NCBI RefSeq assembly: GCF_001748145.1
Contig: NZ_BCQA01000001.1
Span: 124,001 to 188,000, forward strand
Length of the DNA: 64,000 nt
Direction of reading: 5' to 3'
DNA from: Bosea sp. BIWAKO-01
GTDB taxonomy: Bacteria > Pseudomonadota > Alphaproteobacteria > Rhizobiales > Beijerinckiaceae
The notes below the pieces were generated by a model. The model saw nothing but the letters and a program-made list of their open reading frames with translations. It was not told the origin of the DNA and searched no databases. The translations under genes and the position numbers were made by a program. Positions 34,707-43,563 of the stretch are shown here, in pieces; positions within the stretch are counted from its first letter, which is position 1, and every line of letters begins with the position of its first letter.

Positions 34707-35647
34707 GACAGCCTCACCCGCGGGTCGACGACTGCGTAGAGAAGATCGACGATCAGGTTGATCAGGAGATAGACCACCGCCAGGAAGAGCAGGCCGCCCT
34801 GGAGCACGGGAAAGTCGCGGGAGGCGATGGCGCCGACGATCAGCCGGCCAATTCCCGGAATCGAGAAGACCTGCTCGATGATGACGGCGCCGCCGAGCAG
34901 CGCGCCGGCGACGATGCCGATCACCGTCAGGATCGGGATCATCGCGTTTGGCAGGCCGTGGCGCAGCACGATGTAGGCGCGCGACAGGCCCTTGGCATTG
35001 GCCGTGCGGACGAAATCCTGGTTCAGCGTTTCCAGCATCGAGGCGCGCGCCATGCGCGCGATGAAGCCGACCTGCACGAGTCCGAGGGTGAAGGCGGGAA
35101 GGATGACCGTCTTGAGCCAGCCGAGCGGGTCGGTGCCGAAAGCGGTGAAACCGCCGCTCGGCAGCCAGCCGAGCGAGACGGCGAAGACCAGAACCATCAC
35201 CAGCCCGAGCCAGAAGTCGGGGACGGAAAGGCCGAGCAGCGCCGTGGTCATGAAGAGCTGATCCGGCCAGCGATTATGAAAGACGGCGGCCGCGACGCCG
35301 GCGGGCACGCCGAGCGCGATGGCGATGGCAAGCGCGAAGGTGGCAAGGGACAGCGTCACCGGCAGGCGCTCCAGCAAGGCGCCGGCGACGGAGCGGTTCA
35401 GCAGCACGGATTGGCCGAGATCGCCGCTGAGGACGCGCCCGTACCATTCCGCCATCTGCAGCGGCAGCGCCTTGTCCAGCCCAAGCGCCGTACGCAGCGC
35501 CGCGACCTGTTCGGGCGTGGCCGAGGCGTCGAGGAAGGCCGCCGCCGTATCGCCGGGAACCAGCCAGATCAGGGCGAAGGACATCAGCGAGACCAGCGCG
35601 AGCACCAGGATCGCGCTGGCGATCCGCCGGATCATAAAGCTTGCCAT
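34703..35647 (-). CDS. dipeptide-type ABC transporter permease (DppB-like)
   Basis: A 314-residue permease that opens with the DppB-type first helix (FMIRRIASAILVLALV), the periplasmic GDTAAAFLDASATPEQ loop, GLDKALPLQMAEWYGRVL, and the coupling segment FVRTANAKGLSRAYIVLRHGL (split at the Gly). It ends LLYAVVDPRVRLS, the usual DppB C-terminus. Six helices can be counted. It sits between the binding-protein gene and the DppC-like gene in one operon. Confidence 0.87.
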   Translation of the reverse strand: MASFMIRRIASAILVLALVSLMSFALIWLVPGDTAAAFLDASATPEQVAALRTALGLDKALPLQMAEWYGRVLSGDLGQSVLLNRSVAGALLERLPVTLSLATFALAIAIALGVPAGVAAAVFHNRWPDQLFMTTALLGLSVPDFWLGLVMVLVFAVSLGWLPSGGFTAFGTDPLGWLKTVILPAFTLGLVQVGFIARMARASMLETLNQDFVRTANAKGLSRAYIVLRHGLPNAMIPILTVIGIVAGALLGGAVIIEQVFSIPGIGRLIVGAIASRDFPVLQGGLLFLAVVYLLINLIVDLLYAVVDPRVRLS

Positions 35648-35689
35648 CAGAGCTTCCGCTTGGAGAAAGCGTCGTCACGCGGCCCGCCA

Positions 35690-35722
35690 GCCCGCCAACG
35701 GCGGGCCTGTGTACGGCGGGCC
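35690..35722 (-). other. hairpins between binding-protein and permease genes
   Basis: GCCCGCC / GGCGGGC (35690-35706, 3-base loop) forms a tight stem; GGCCCGCC at 35681 can alternatively pair with GGCGGGCC at 35715-35722. The structures lie between the binding-protein stop and the first permease start and would favour accumulation of the binding protein. Confidence 0.5.
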
Positions 35723-35762
35723 GGTCGGCGGGCGCACGGAATTGCGCGCCTGCAGGCTGGCG

Positions 35763-37301
35763 TCAGCGCTCGAGCCAGACGCCCCACATGCGCGGGATCC
35801 GGTAGGGCTTGAAGTTCTTCAGTTTGGCGGTGCTGATCTGGAAGACGCCGTAATTGCCGGCCTTCATGGCAACCGCGTTGTCATACATATGGGTCTGGAA
35901 GCGTTCGAACAGCGCCTTGCGCTTCGCCTCGTCCATCTCGCTGCCGAGCGACGCCGCCAACTCGTCGATGACGGGGTCCTTGGCCTGCTGCGAGAGGCCG
36001 TTGACCCAGGGCGCCATGACGGAAGCCGGCCCCTCGAAGGGCTCGATGCCGAAGCCATGGGTCCAGAAGGTCCAGCCTTGCGGGGTGAAGCCGATCTTCG
36101 AGACCGTCGGCCAGTCGGCGATCGAGATATCGACCGTGATGCCGATCTCCTTCAGGCGCTCCTGCAGCACGGTCGCCGTGTCGACATTGGCCCGCAGGTT
36201 GTCGACGATGAAGGTGGTCTTGCCGCCCTTGTAGGAGGATTTTGCCAGGAGCGCCTTGGCCTCAGCCAGATCGGCCTTGTTGTATTTGGCGGCGCCGGCC
36301 GTGCTGTAGAAAGGCGCACCGGGATAGAGCCAGCTCGGATCCATCTGGTTGATGTCGGAATAGGCGATGCTCATGATGTCGTCCATGTTCAACGCGGCCT
36401 GGACGGCGAGCCGGAAATTCTTGTCGTTGCCCGGCGCTTCGGCATGGTTGAACTTGATCACCTGCAGGCCGAAGGGCACCACCTTGTGGATCGAAAAGCG
36501 CGGATCGCTGCCGAGGCGCTTCGCGGTCGGCCCATCCGCCGTCTCGTTGAACTGGATCTGACCGGATTCGAGCGCTGCGGTGCGCGCGCCGCCCTCCGGC
36601 ATGAAGCGGAAGGTCACGGTGTCGAGGAAGGCTTCCTTCTTGCCCGCGAAACCGTCGCGCCCCGTGCCGTTCGGATTGGGCACATAGCCGTCGAAGCGGG
36701 CGAGCTTCACATGGCTGTCGGGCTTGTACTCGACGAATTTATAGGGGCCGGTGCCGATGATCTCGATCTTGCCGGCCTCTTTCGCCGCCTCGCTCGCCGG
36801 ATAGATCGCCAGCGGCGCCCGCGGCGAGGAGAGGTTGTCGAGGAAGGTCGCCTGAACCTGCTTCAGCGTGATGGTGACTTCATGCGGGCCGGTCGCCTTG
36901 ATGCTGTCGATCGCGGAAACCAGCGCGAGCGAGGCGCCGATCTTGCGGTAGCGCTCGAGCGAGGCGACGACGTCATTGGCGTCGAGTTCCTTGCCGTTAT
37001 GGAACTTCACGCCCTTGCGGATCGGGAAGACATAGGTCTTGCCGTCGGGTGAGATGGTGACGCCCTCGGCCAGCTCCGGCACCGGCTTGGCATTCTCGTC
37101 GCGGGCATAGAGCGTCTCGAAAACATGCAGGGTGACGTTCCGAGACGCCTGCGCCGAGGTGATCTGCGCATCGAGCGAAGGCGGCGCCTGGCTGATGCCG
37201 ATGACGACGTCCCCGCCCTTCTGCTGGGCGGAGGCTCCGGCCTGCATCGACAGGAGCATGATTGCTGCAAGCGCGTGGCCGAGAATGCTGTGCTTTTTCA
37301 T
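35763..37301 (-). CDS. ABC transporter substrate-binding protein, family 5 (dipeptide/oligopeptide)
   Basis: A 512-residue periplasmic binding protein with a signal peptide at residues 1-25 (LAAIMLLSMQAGASA). Landmarks are VTLHVFETLYARDENAKP, FPIRKGVKFHNGKELDANDV (in two parts), GTGPYKFVEYKPDSHV and LLAKSSYKGGKTTF. Family 5 proteins bind peptides, nickel chelates or opines. A GGGGAGA site precedes the ATG. It is the second gene of the operon after the deacylase and is followed by a hairpin region and the two permeases. Confidence 0.88.
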   Translation of the reverse strand: MKKHSILGHALAAIMLLSMQAGASAQQKGGDVVIGISQAPPSLDAQITSAQASRNVTLHVFETLYARDENAKPVPELAEGVTISPDGKTYVFPIRKGVKFHNGKELDANDVVASLERYRKIGASLALVSAIDSIKATGPHEVTITLKQVQATFLDNLSSPRAPLAIYPASEAAKEAGKIEIIGTGPYKFVEYKPDSHVKLARFDGYVPNPNGTGRDGFAGKKEAFLDTVTFRFMPEGGARTAALESGQIQFNETADGPTAKRLGSDPRFSIHKVVPFGLQVIKFNHAEAPGNDKNFRLAVQAALNMDDIMSIAYSDINQMDPSWLYPGAPFYSTAGAAKYNKADLAEAKALLAKSSYKGGKTTFIVDNLRANVDTATVLQERLKEIGITVDISIADWPTVSKIGFTPQGWTFWTHGFGIEPFEGPASVMAPWVNGLSQQAKDPVIDELAASLGSEMDEAKRKALFERFQTHMYDNAVAMKAGNYGVFQISTAKLKNFKPYRIPRMWGVWLER

Positions 37302-37333
37302 GCCTGATCTCCCCTTTTTGATTGTTCAGGACG

Positions 37334-38371
37334 TCACTGGGCAGCGCGGGTCTCGTCGTAATCCTCCATCACCACGGCCACGGCGTCGCCGCGCTGGACG
37401 CGGCCCGGACCGGCCGACATCCACAGGACGCCGTCGAGCTGGTAGCGAACCTCGAGCGGTGGCCGGTCGACATCCTCGACGAAATGCAGCAGCCCGGCGA
37501 GTTCACCGGCCCGGCAGATATCGCCGACGACATTCTTCGGCTCGAACAGGCCGCCGGAAGGCGCAAAGCTGTATCCGGCGGCGTTGCGGACCATCATGTG
37601 GCGGGTGCCTTTCGCCCCATCGCGCTGGCGCGTATCGGGGCTGCCCTCCATCAGTTTGAAATGCTTGAGAATGTTGAGCAGCGCACGGTCGGCGATGCGC
37701 ACGCCCTCGACATTGACGCGCCCCCAGCCGCCGAGCTCGGTGCCGAGCGAAAGGATGCCCCGGCGCTCGACCGAGGATGTCAGCGTCGCGCCCTCGTCGA
37801 CGCCCCAGAACACGACATTATAGGGCGCGCCGAAGGCCGCGGCCGCCGCCATGGTGCGCTCCCGGAGCCCGACATCGGCGACGTAATGCATGTTGGTCGA
37901 CAAGGCGGAGTCGCCGGAATGGCCGGCCGTGTGAAGGTCGACGGAGATATCGACATGCGGCAGCAGCACCGCATCGACGAAATGCGCCAGCATCTCCGAG
38001 AAGGTCCCGCGCGGATTGCCGGGGAAGCAGCGGTTCATGTCGCGGTTATCGACCGGCGACAGCCGCGTGTCGTTCATCACGGCCGGGATGTTCAGCGCCG
38101 GTATCATGATGACGCGCCCCTGGATCGCGCCAGCATCCAGGCTGCGCGCGAGCCGGGAGATGGCGATCGGACCTTCATACTCGTCGCCATGGACGCCGCC
38201 TGTAAACAGCACGGTCGGCCCAGCGCCGTTGCGCACGCAGATGATCGGGATCTCGACCGTGCCCCAGCCGGAGGTGTTTCGCGAGAGCGGCGCCTTCAGG
38301 TAGCCGGCCTGGCGCCCTGGCGCATCGAGATCGATCTCGCAGCGAATGCGGCTCTCGGCAACGGTCACCAT
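37334..38371 (-). CDS. succinylglutamate desuccinylase / aspartoacylase family deacylase
   Basis: A 345-residue zinc carboxypeptidase-fold deacylase. VLFTGGVHGDEYEGPIAI carries the His and Glu zinc ligands, NIPAVMNDTR and NMNRCFPGNPRG give the substrate Arg/Asn residues, and VDLHTAGHSGDSA carries the second zinc His. The C-terminal beta-domain (residues 260-345) ends with YQLDGVLWMSAGPGRV. Relatives remove acetyl or succinyl groups from amino acids (DoeB, AstE types). ATG 38371 has a strong AAGGAGGG site. It is the first gene of the operon and is divergent from the GntR regulator across a 30-base operator. Confidence 0.87.
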   Translation of the reverse strand: MVTVAESRIRCEIDLDAPGRQAGYLKAPLSRNTSGWGTVEIPIICVRNGAGPTVLFTGGVHGDEYEGPIAISRLARSLDAGAIQGRVIMIPALNIPAVMNDTRLSPVDNRDMNRCFPGNPRGTFSEMLAHFVDAVLLPHVDISVDLHTAGHSGDSALSTNMHYVADVGLRERTMAAAAAFGAPYNVVFWGVDEGATLTSSVERRGILSLGTELGGWGRVNVEGVRIADRALLNILKHFKLMEGSPDTRQRDGAKGTRHMMVRNAAGYSFAPSGGLFEPKNVVGDICRAGELAGLLHFVEDVDRPPLEVRYQLDGVLWMSAGPGRVQRGDAVAVVMEDYDETRAAQ

Positions 38372-38394
38372 TCCCACCCCCTCCTTGCTCTTGT

Positions 38395-38424
38395 AATCGT
38401 ATGATCGTATACGATTCTACGATT
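38395..38424. promoter_or_regulatory. nested palindrome, probable GntR operator
   Basis: The core ATCGTATACGAT (38404-38415) is a perfect 12-base palindrome. It is flanked symmetrically by AATCGTA (38395) and TACGATT (38418), making a 30-base palindrome with only the two spacer dinucleotides mismatched. It sits midway between the divergent deacylase operon and the GntR gene. FCD-type GntR proteins bind palindromes of this kind. Confidence 0.65.
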
Positions 38425-38456
38425 AGTCAAGTGAGGTCGCCGCCGGGCGAGGCAGG

Positions 38457-39203
38457 ATGCAGCAGACAAAAACCATTGCGAGGGCGGAGCCACAGAAGCC
38501 GGTATCGCGCGGCACGGGCTGGCTGCCGCTGCAGCCGCAGACCCTGGTCGACCAGGCGATAGAGGCCATCATCGCCGGCGCGGCCGCCGGCCTGATCCTG
38601 CCCGGGGACCGGGTCGTCGAGGCCGAGCTCGCCCGCAAACTCGGTGTCAGCCGCGTGCCGGTGCGCGAGGCGCTGCGGCTGCTCGAGAGCCAGGGTGTCG
38701 TCGTCAACGAGCCCTACAAGGGCATCCGGCTGCGCCCGGTGACGAATGACCGGGTTGCCGATCTCATCGAAACCCGCATCGCGCTCGAAGCCAGCGCGAT
38801 GGGGCGAGCGACCGCAGCCGGGCGCAATCGCGGCCACCATCTCGACCCCTTACGCAAGGCGGTCGCGGAAATGGAGCTGATGGCGGCCCGCCACGATGCC
38901 TATGGCGTCGCCGCGGCCGACACGCTGTTCCACCGCGCGCTCTGCGAACTCGGCGGCAACAGCGTGACGCTCGATCTCTGGGAGACGCTGTCCAGGCAAT
39001 TCACCATCATTTTCGGCCTGGCGACCTTCGGCAAGCCGATGCTCGGCGTCGTCGAGGAGCACCAGGATCTGCTCGTGGTGTTCGAGGCCGGCGACATCGC
39101 GGCAATCCGCGCCGCGCTGGACGAGCACATCACCGTGATGAACCAGGCCATGGATTACGAAGCCATCATTGCCCGCCGCCGTGCAGAAAGGGACGAAGCG
39201 TGA
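38457..39203 (+). CDS. GntR-family transcriptional regulator, FCD subgroup
   Basis: A 248-residue regulator. The winged helix covers residues about 25-95 (VDQAIEAIIAGAAAGLI, VVEAELARKLGVSRVPVREALR). The C-terminal all-helical FCD domain follows with DLIETRIALEAS, AADTLFHRALCELGGN (metal/ligand Asp and His) and DEHITVMNQAM. FCD regulators usually release DNA when a carboxylate ligand binds. The stop codon overlaps the GTG of the second enolase-family gene (GTGA), so regulator and enzyme are cotranscribed and the operon on the other side is divergent. Confidence 0.88.
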   Translation: MQQTKTIARAEPQKPVSRGTGWLPLQPQTLVDQAIEAIIAGAAAGLILPGDRVVEAELARKLGVSRVPVREALRLLESQGVVVNEPYKGIRLRPVTNDRVADLIETRIALEASAMGRATAAGRNRGHHLDPLRKAVAEMELMAARHDAYGVAAADTLFHRALCELGGNSVTLDLWETLSRQFTIIFGLATFGKPMLGVVEEHQDLLVVFEAGDIAAIRAALDEHITVMNQAMDYEAIIARRRAERDEA

Positions 39204-40399
39204 CTGTTTCCGAGATAAGCCCTGCCAGGACGACCCCGCGGCCCACCGCCCTCCCCACCTTCAAGATCACACGGATCGAGGCCGCGCCGCTCTTCGGCGA
39301 GAGCCCGAAGGGCGGCTGGTCGGCGGAGATCCGGCCCGACGACTCGATCCATGCACTGATCGCCGTCCATACCGACCAGGGGCTGATCGGCTATGGCAGC
39401 TCGTTCACGGACGGGAGGCTGGTGCAGGCCGGGCTCAAGGTGCTCGAGCCGCTGTTCCTCGGCGAGGACGCGCTCTCCCCCGACCATCTCAGCGAACGGC
39501 TGCACCAGAACACGTTCTGGATGGGCCGTGGCGGCACCCTCACCCATACGATCAGCGGCATCGACATCGCGCTCTGGGACATTCTCGGCCAGGCGACCGG
39601 GCTCAGCGTCGGGCGGCTGCTCGGCGGCAGCTATCGCCGCCGGGTGCAACCCTATTGCTCGCTGCTGATGGAAGAACCGGCGGCGATGCGCGAGGTGATC
39701 GCGACCTATCGCGACAAGGGCTTCACCGCCTTCAAGATCGGCTGGGGGCCGTTCGGCCGGGCGCTGGACACCCGGCTCGACGAAGCGATCGTGCGGGCGG
39801 CGCGCGAGGCCGCCGGCGACAAGGCCAAGCTCTTCGTCGATGCTGGCGCAAGCGATGCGCTCTGGCCGCATGGCTTCAAATGGGCCAAGCGCACCGCGGA
39901 AATGCTGGCGGATTTCGATGTCGGCTGGTTCGAGGAGCCGGTGCGCCCCGACGCGATCGAGGAATATCGCGAGCTGCGGCTATGTTCGCCGGTGCCGATC
40001 GCGGGCTGCGAGGTGCTGACGCGGCGCCAGGCCTTCCTGCCCTGGCTGGCGCGCGGCGCCGTCGATATCGTGCAGCCCGACGTCACCAAGGTCGGGGGCT
40101 TGTCGGAGCAGCGCCGCATCGCCTGGATGGCCGATGATTTCGGCGTGAAATATATCGGCCATGGCTGGAACACGGCGCTCGGCCTCGCGGCCGACCTGCA
40201 GATGGCCGCTGCGTTCCCGAGCGCGGATCTGGTCGAGTTCATCGGCGGCAGCCCCTATGTCGACGGCATCCTCGCCGAGCCCTTCGTGCTCGACGGCGAA
40301 GGCTGGCTGTCGATCCCCGACCGGCCGGGCCTGGGCGTCAGCATCGACCAGGACAAGCTCGCCCGCTACACGCCGAACCCCGGGCTGCTCTTCGCCTGA
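39200..40399 (+). CDS. mandelate racemase / muconate lactonizing enzyme family protein (copy 2)
   Basis: A 399-residue enolase-superfamily enzyme. The barrel carries FTAFKIGWGPFG (catalytic Lys), LFVDAGAS (metal Asp), GWFEEPVRPD (metal Glu), IAGCEV, VQPDVTKVGG and YIGHGWNTALGLAAD. The GWGPxG signature after the Lys is shared with copy 1 at 31096, so both belong to one subgroup, yet they are diverged and may act on opposite epimers or successive intermediates. It starts with a GTG overlapping the GntR stop codon. Confidence 0.86.
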   Translation: MTVSEISPARTTPRPTALPTFKITRIEAAPLFGESPKGGWSAEIRPDDSIHALIAVHTDQGLIGYGSSFTDGRLVQAGLKVLEPLFLGEDALSPDHLSERLHQNTFWMGRGGTLTHTISGIDIALWDILGQATGLSVGRLLGGSYRRRVQPYCSLLMEEPAAMREVIATYRDKGFTAFKIGWGPFGRALDTRLDEAIVRAAREAAGDKAKLFVDAGASDALWPHGFKWAKRTAEMLADFDVGWFEEPVRPDAIEEYRELRLCSPVPIAGCEVLTRRQAFLPWLARGAVDIVQPDVTKVGGLSEQRRIAWMADDFGVKYIGHGWNTALGLAADLQMAAAFPSADLVEFIGGSPYVDGILAEPFVLDGEGWLSIPDRPGLGVSIDQDKLARYTPNPGLLFA

Positions 40400-40441
40400 G
40401 CCAGGCCAGAGGGCAGTGCGGCCAAGGCCCCGACATGCGAA

Positions 40442-40471
40442 GCCCCGCCGGATCATGTGAAACGGCGGGGC
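40442..40471 (+). terminator. hairpin after the second enolase-family gene
   Basis: A perfect 9-base stem (GCCCCGCCG / CGGCGGGGC) with a 12-base loop lies about 40 bases past the stop codon at 40399. Confidence 0.6.
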
Positions 40472-40773
40472 CGAGGCGGGCGCGACACAAGAGCTGGGGG
40501 GCTGAAGATGTGCCGCGCTCAGATCAGCTTACGCCGGGCAAGCTGACATTTAGCTGACAGCCCCAAGCGTGCTCCCGCAGTTCACCGCTTGGCGGCGGTT
40601 CGCTGACGGAGCGAATCGTGCCTCCAGACCGCTGCCGCTGCGTGCGACGCTTGATCCCAAGGGGTCACGGCGCTAGATGGCGCCGGTCACCAGTTCCCAC
40701 AGGATGTCTGCAGCCATGGATTTCACCCCGACCGCAAAGCCAGTCCGCCTTGCCTTAGGGGAGATCCGTGTTC
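40472..40773. other. intergenic region, no gene seen
   Basis: The only structure noticed is a direct repeat AGCTGACA at 40541 and 40552 (11 bases apart, one helical turn). It could be a regulator site for the ABC-F gene downstream. A 34-codon frame starting at 40716 and overlapping the ABC-F start is too weak to call. Confidence 0.4.
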
Positions 40774-42378
40774 ATGCCTGCCTCCATCATCCTGTCTCAT
40801 CTGACGCTGTCCGCACCTGACGGTCGCCGCCTCCTTCCCGACCTCGACCTGAATTTCGGGCCGGAACGCGTTGGTCTCGTCGGCCGCAACGGCATCGGAA
40901 AGACCTCGCTTCTCCGGCTGATCGCCGGCGAACTCTCCCCCCAATCCGGACGCGTTTCGGTGAGCGGGACGCTCGGCGTTCTGCGCCAGACCGTCCAGAT
41001 CAGCCCGAACGAAACGGTCGCAGGACTGTTTCGAGCCACGGACGCGCTGGCGCTCTTGCGCCGTGCCGCGTCGGGGGACGCTGGCATCGACGAACTCGGC
41101 GAAGCGGACTGGACGCTTGAAGCGCGCCTGTCTGCAGCTCTCGCTCAGGTCGGGCTCGATGTGCAGCCGGACACGCGCCTGACCGCACTGTCCGGCGGGC
41201 AGCGCACGCGGGCCAGCCTCGCTGCGCTCATCTTCGCGGAACCCGATTTCCTCCTGCTGGACGAACCGACGAACAATCTCGACCGGGAAGGCCGGAGCGC
41301 CGTGCTCGATCTCCTCGCCAACTGGCGCACTGGTGCCATCGTCGTGAGCCATGATCGCGACCTGCTGGAGACCATGGACGCTATTGTCGAGCTGACCTCG
41401 CTCGGCGCGACGCGCTATGGCGGGAATTGGAGCGCCTATCGCGAGCACAGGGCGCTGGAGCTCGCCGCCGCGCGGCACGCTCTCGCAGACGCCGACAAAC
41501 ATGTTGCCGAACTGGCCCGCAAGGCTCAGGCGACAGCCGAACGCAAGGCCCGCAAGGACGGCGCCGGCCGCAGGGCAGGAGCGAAGGGCGGCATGCCGCG
41601 GATCGCTCTGGGCCTGCTGAAGGATCGCAGCGAAGACAGCGGAGGTGGCAATGCCCGCCTCGCCGAGGACAGACGCGCGCAGGCCCTGGCGGCCGCGAGT
41701 GCCGCGCGCGAGCGCATCGAGATCCTGCAGCCGCTCTCCGTAACCCTGCCCTCGACAGGGCTGCCGGCGAACAGAACTGTGCTGACGATCGATCGCGTCA
41801 GTGCAGGCCATCAGCCGGAGCGGCCGATCCTGCGCGACCTCTCGCTGACGGTGACCGGCCCGGAGCGCCTGGCCGTCACCGGCCCCAACGGCTCCGGCAA
41901 GACGACCTTGCTTGGGCTGATCGCCGGGCAGTTGCAGCCCTGGGCCGGGAGCGTGCACGTCCTGACCGGGTTCGCCATGCTCGACCAGCGCGTCAGCCTG
42001 CTCGATCCAGCGCGCTCGATCAGGGAGAATTTCCTTCGGATCAATCCGCAGGCCGACGAAAATGCCTGCCGAGCCGCGCTTGCCCGCTTCATGTTCAGGG
42101 CCGATGCCGCGCTTCAGCGCGTCTCAGAACTCAGCGGCGGACAGATGCTGCGCGCCGGCCTCGCCTGCGTTCTCGGTGGAAGGGCCCCTCCTCCGCTGCT
42201 CCTGCTCGACGAGCCGACGAACCATCTGGACATCGACTCGATCGAGGCTATGGAGGCCGGGCTGCGCGCCTATGACGGCGCACTCGTGGTCGTCAGCCAC
42301 GACGAAGCATTCCTGGAGACGTCGCACATCTCCCGGCGGCTGGAACTGCCGTCGGGGCGCGCGACCACCCTGTCCTAG
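40774..42378 (+). CDS. ABC-F family ATP-binding protein
   Basis: A 534-residue soluble protein with two ABC ATPase domains and no membrane segment. The first domain has GRNGIGKTS at 37-45, LSGGQRTRAS and LLLDEPTNNLD; the second has GPNGSGKTT, LSGGQMLRAG and LLLDEPTNHLD. A basic, Ala-rich linker with many Lys/Arg (residues about 225-320, RKAQATAERKARKD) joins them. ABC-F proteins act on the ribosome, either as translation factors or as antibiotic-protection factors. ATG 40774 has GGGGAG ten bases ahead; a GTG six bases earlier is possible. Confidence 0.88.
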   Translation: MPASIILSHLTLSAPDGRRLLPDLDLNFGPERVGLVGRNGIGKTSLLRLIAGELSPQSGRVSVSGTLGVLRQTVQISPNETVAGLFRATDALALLRRAASGDAGIDELGEADWTLEARLSAALAQVGLDVQPDTRLTALSGGQRTRASLAALIFAEPDFLLLDEPTNNLDREGRSAVLDLLANWRTGAIVVSHDRDLLETMDAIVELTSLGATRYGGNWSAYREHRALELAAARHALADADKHVAELARKAQATAERKARKDGAGRRAGAKGGMPRIALGLLKDRSEDSGGGNARLAEDRRAQALAAASAARERIEILQPLSVTLPSTGLPANRTVLTIDRVSAGHQPERPILRDLSLTVTGPERLAVTGPNGSGKTTLLGLIAGQLQPWAGSVHVLTGFAMLDQRVSLLDPARSIRENFLRINPQADENACRAALARFMFRADAALQRVSELSGGQMLRAGLACVLGGRAPPPLLLLDEPTNHLDIDSIEAMEAGLRAYDGALVVVSHDEAFLETSHISRRLELPSGRATTLS

Positions 42379-42466
42379 CGAGCGGAAGCAAGATCAGGGG
42401 GCCGCAGGCGCGTGCGCATCCGCGCTTAGACCTCTTCATCTTAAGAGGGCGCCGCTCCGGGTTGCT

Positions 42467-42991
42467 TCACGGAGGCGATGTCGTTTCGTCGAAGCGGGTC
42501 CAGCCTGCCCGCTCATATTCGCCGCGGCGCGCCTTCGCATCGATCGGACCAGCCCCATCCAGGATTTTTTCAATGACTGCAGCATGGGAATCGGAGGTGC
42601 GGACCGAGACCATCGTACTGCCGCGCCGGATCGTCTCTGCGTAGAAATGAGCTTCGTCCTCGCTCAGTCCGGCGCCGGTCAGCGTCCCGATCAGGCCTCC
42701 GGCCACGGCGCCGGCCGTGGTGCCGACGGCCAATGTGCCGAGCAGCCACCCGGCCGCCAGAACCGGCCCGACGCCAGGCAGGGGGAGCGCTGCCACCCCG
42801 GCCAGAAGGCCTGCCCCCGCGCCGACAGCGCCGCCGACCTCGGCTCCCCGGGAGGCATCCTTGCTGATGGTCCCTGGGGGGGAGCGAATGATGCTGATGT
42901 CATCTGGCGGCAAGCCTGCTGCCTCAAGTCTCGTGATGGCAGTCTCGGCATCGGCAGGGTCGTCGAATGAGCGGATGATCGTGCGTGTCAT
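42467..42991 (-). CDS. glycine-zipper general stress protein
   Basis: A 174-residue protein. Residues 1-40 are a ferredoxin-like strand-helix unit (IIRSFDDPADAETAITRLEA) as in general stress protein 17M/YflT-type proteins. Residues 45-110 form a Gly/Ala-rich double hydrophobic segment (GGAVGAGAGLLAGVAALP, AGAVAGGLIGTLTGAGLS), a glycine zipper able to insert in membranes. The tail is hydrophilic and repeats a strand-helix pattern (STMVSVRTSD). The ATG follows GAGGATGGA. A stress-type promoter lies upstream. Role: probably envelope or osmotic stress; unproven. Confidence 0.78.
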   Translation of the reverse strand: MTRTIIRSFDDPADAETAITRLEAAGLPPDDISIIRSPPGTISKDASRGAEVGGAVGAGAGLLAGVAALPLPGVGPVLAAGWLLGTLAVGTTAGAVAGGLIGTLTGAGLSEDEAHFYAETIRRGSTMVSVRTSDSHAAVIEKILDGAGPIDAKARRGEYERAGWTRFDETTSPP

Positions 42992-43023
42992 AGATCCATC
43001 CTCGCTTGATGCGCCTTGGGCTG

Positions 43024-43048
43024 AACCAGGATTGCGCAGGCTGGTTCC
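43024..43048 (-). promoter_or_regulatory. EcfG-like promoter of the glycine-zipper gene
   Basis: Read on the minus strand: GGAAC (43048-43044), 16 bases, GGTT (43027-43024), about 33 bases before the ATG at 42991. It fits the general-stress consensus apart from the first -10 base. Confidence 0.35.
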
Positions 43049-43230
43049 CGGCAGGCGCCTTGGCCCCGTTCAATCGGAACGCAGTCCTGAGCCGAAGGTT
43101 CGCGCGACAGGCCAGCCATGCCTGGCGGCTTTCTTGCGAGGCCCGGTGCGTGGGCGTGAGCTGTTCCCGGAATGGAACAGCTCGATGCCGTGAAGACAGC
43201 CCATTGGGCACCGGAAACGAGGATCACACC

Positions 43231-43488
43231 ATGCCGGATATGCCTCGCCTGGTCGAAAATACCTCACTGTTTCAGCGGCTTGGCCTTGATCCCGAGCCAG
43301 CTCCAGCCAGTACCAATATGGCACAGTTGCTGGCCATACTCGAAGACATGTGCCGCATTCAGAAACAGCACGGCATCCGGCTGATGCTTCTCGAACGCCA
43401 GTTGCGCACGCTTCGCCAAAGGGGCGAAGCGGGGCCTTCCAGAGCGCCCCATCCCGAGCGATCACGGCTCGTCGGGCCGCAGCCATAG
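43231..43488 (+). CDS. small hypothetical protein
   Basis: An 85-residue hydrophilic protein. Residues about 28-65 form one strong amphipathic helix (MAQLLAILEDMCRIQKQHG, LLERQLRTLRQRG), which suggests a coiled coil or a protein-protein contact; both ends look disordered. GAGG precedes the ATG, and a textbook terminator follows 45 bases after the stop, which supports this as a real transcription unit. No family is recognised. Confidence 0.55.
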   Translation: MPDMPRLVENTSLFQRLGLDPEPAPASTNMAQLLAILEDMCRIQKQHGIRLMLLERQLRTLRQRGEAGPSRAPHPERSRLVGPQP

Positions 43489-43533
43489 GCAAAGCGCGCT
43501 CACGGCGGTCCAGCGTCCGCCATGTCTCGAACG

Positions 43534-43563
43534 CCCCCGCGCCTGGCTTTCCGCGGGGGTTTT
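43534..43563 (+). terminator. rho-independent terminator
   Basis: An 8-base GC stem (CCCCCGCG / CGCGGGGG) with a 10-base loop is followed at once by TTTT. It ends the small gene at 43231-43488. The remainder of 43564-43845 shows no gene. Confidence 0.75.

Noticed and set aside
40716..40820. Possible leader peptide before the ABC-F gene
   Set aside because: ABC-F resistance genes can have leader peptides, but this frame has a poor ribosome site, overlaps the ABC-F start and shows no attenuator-type stem pair.
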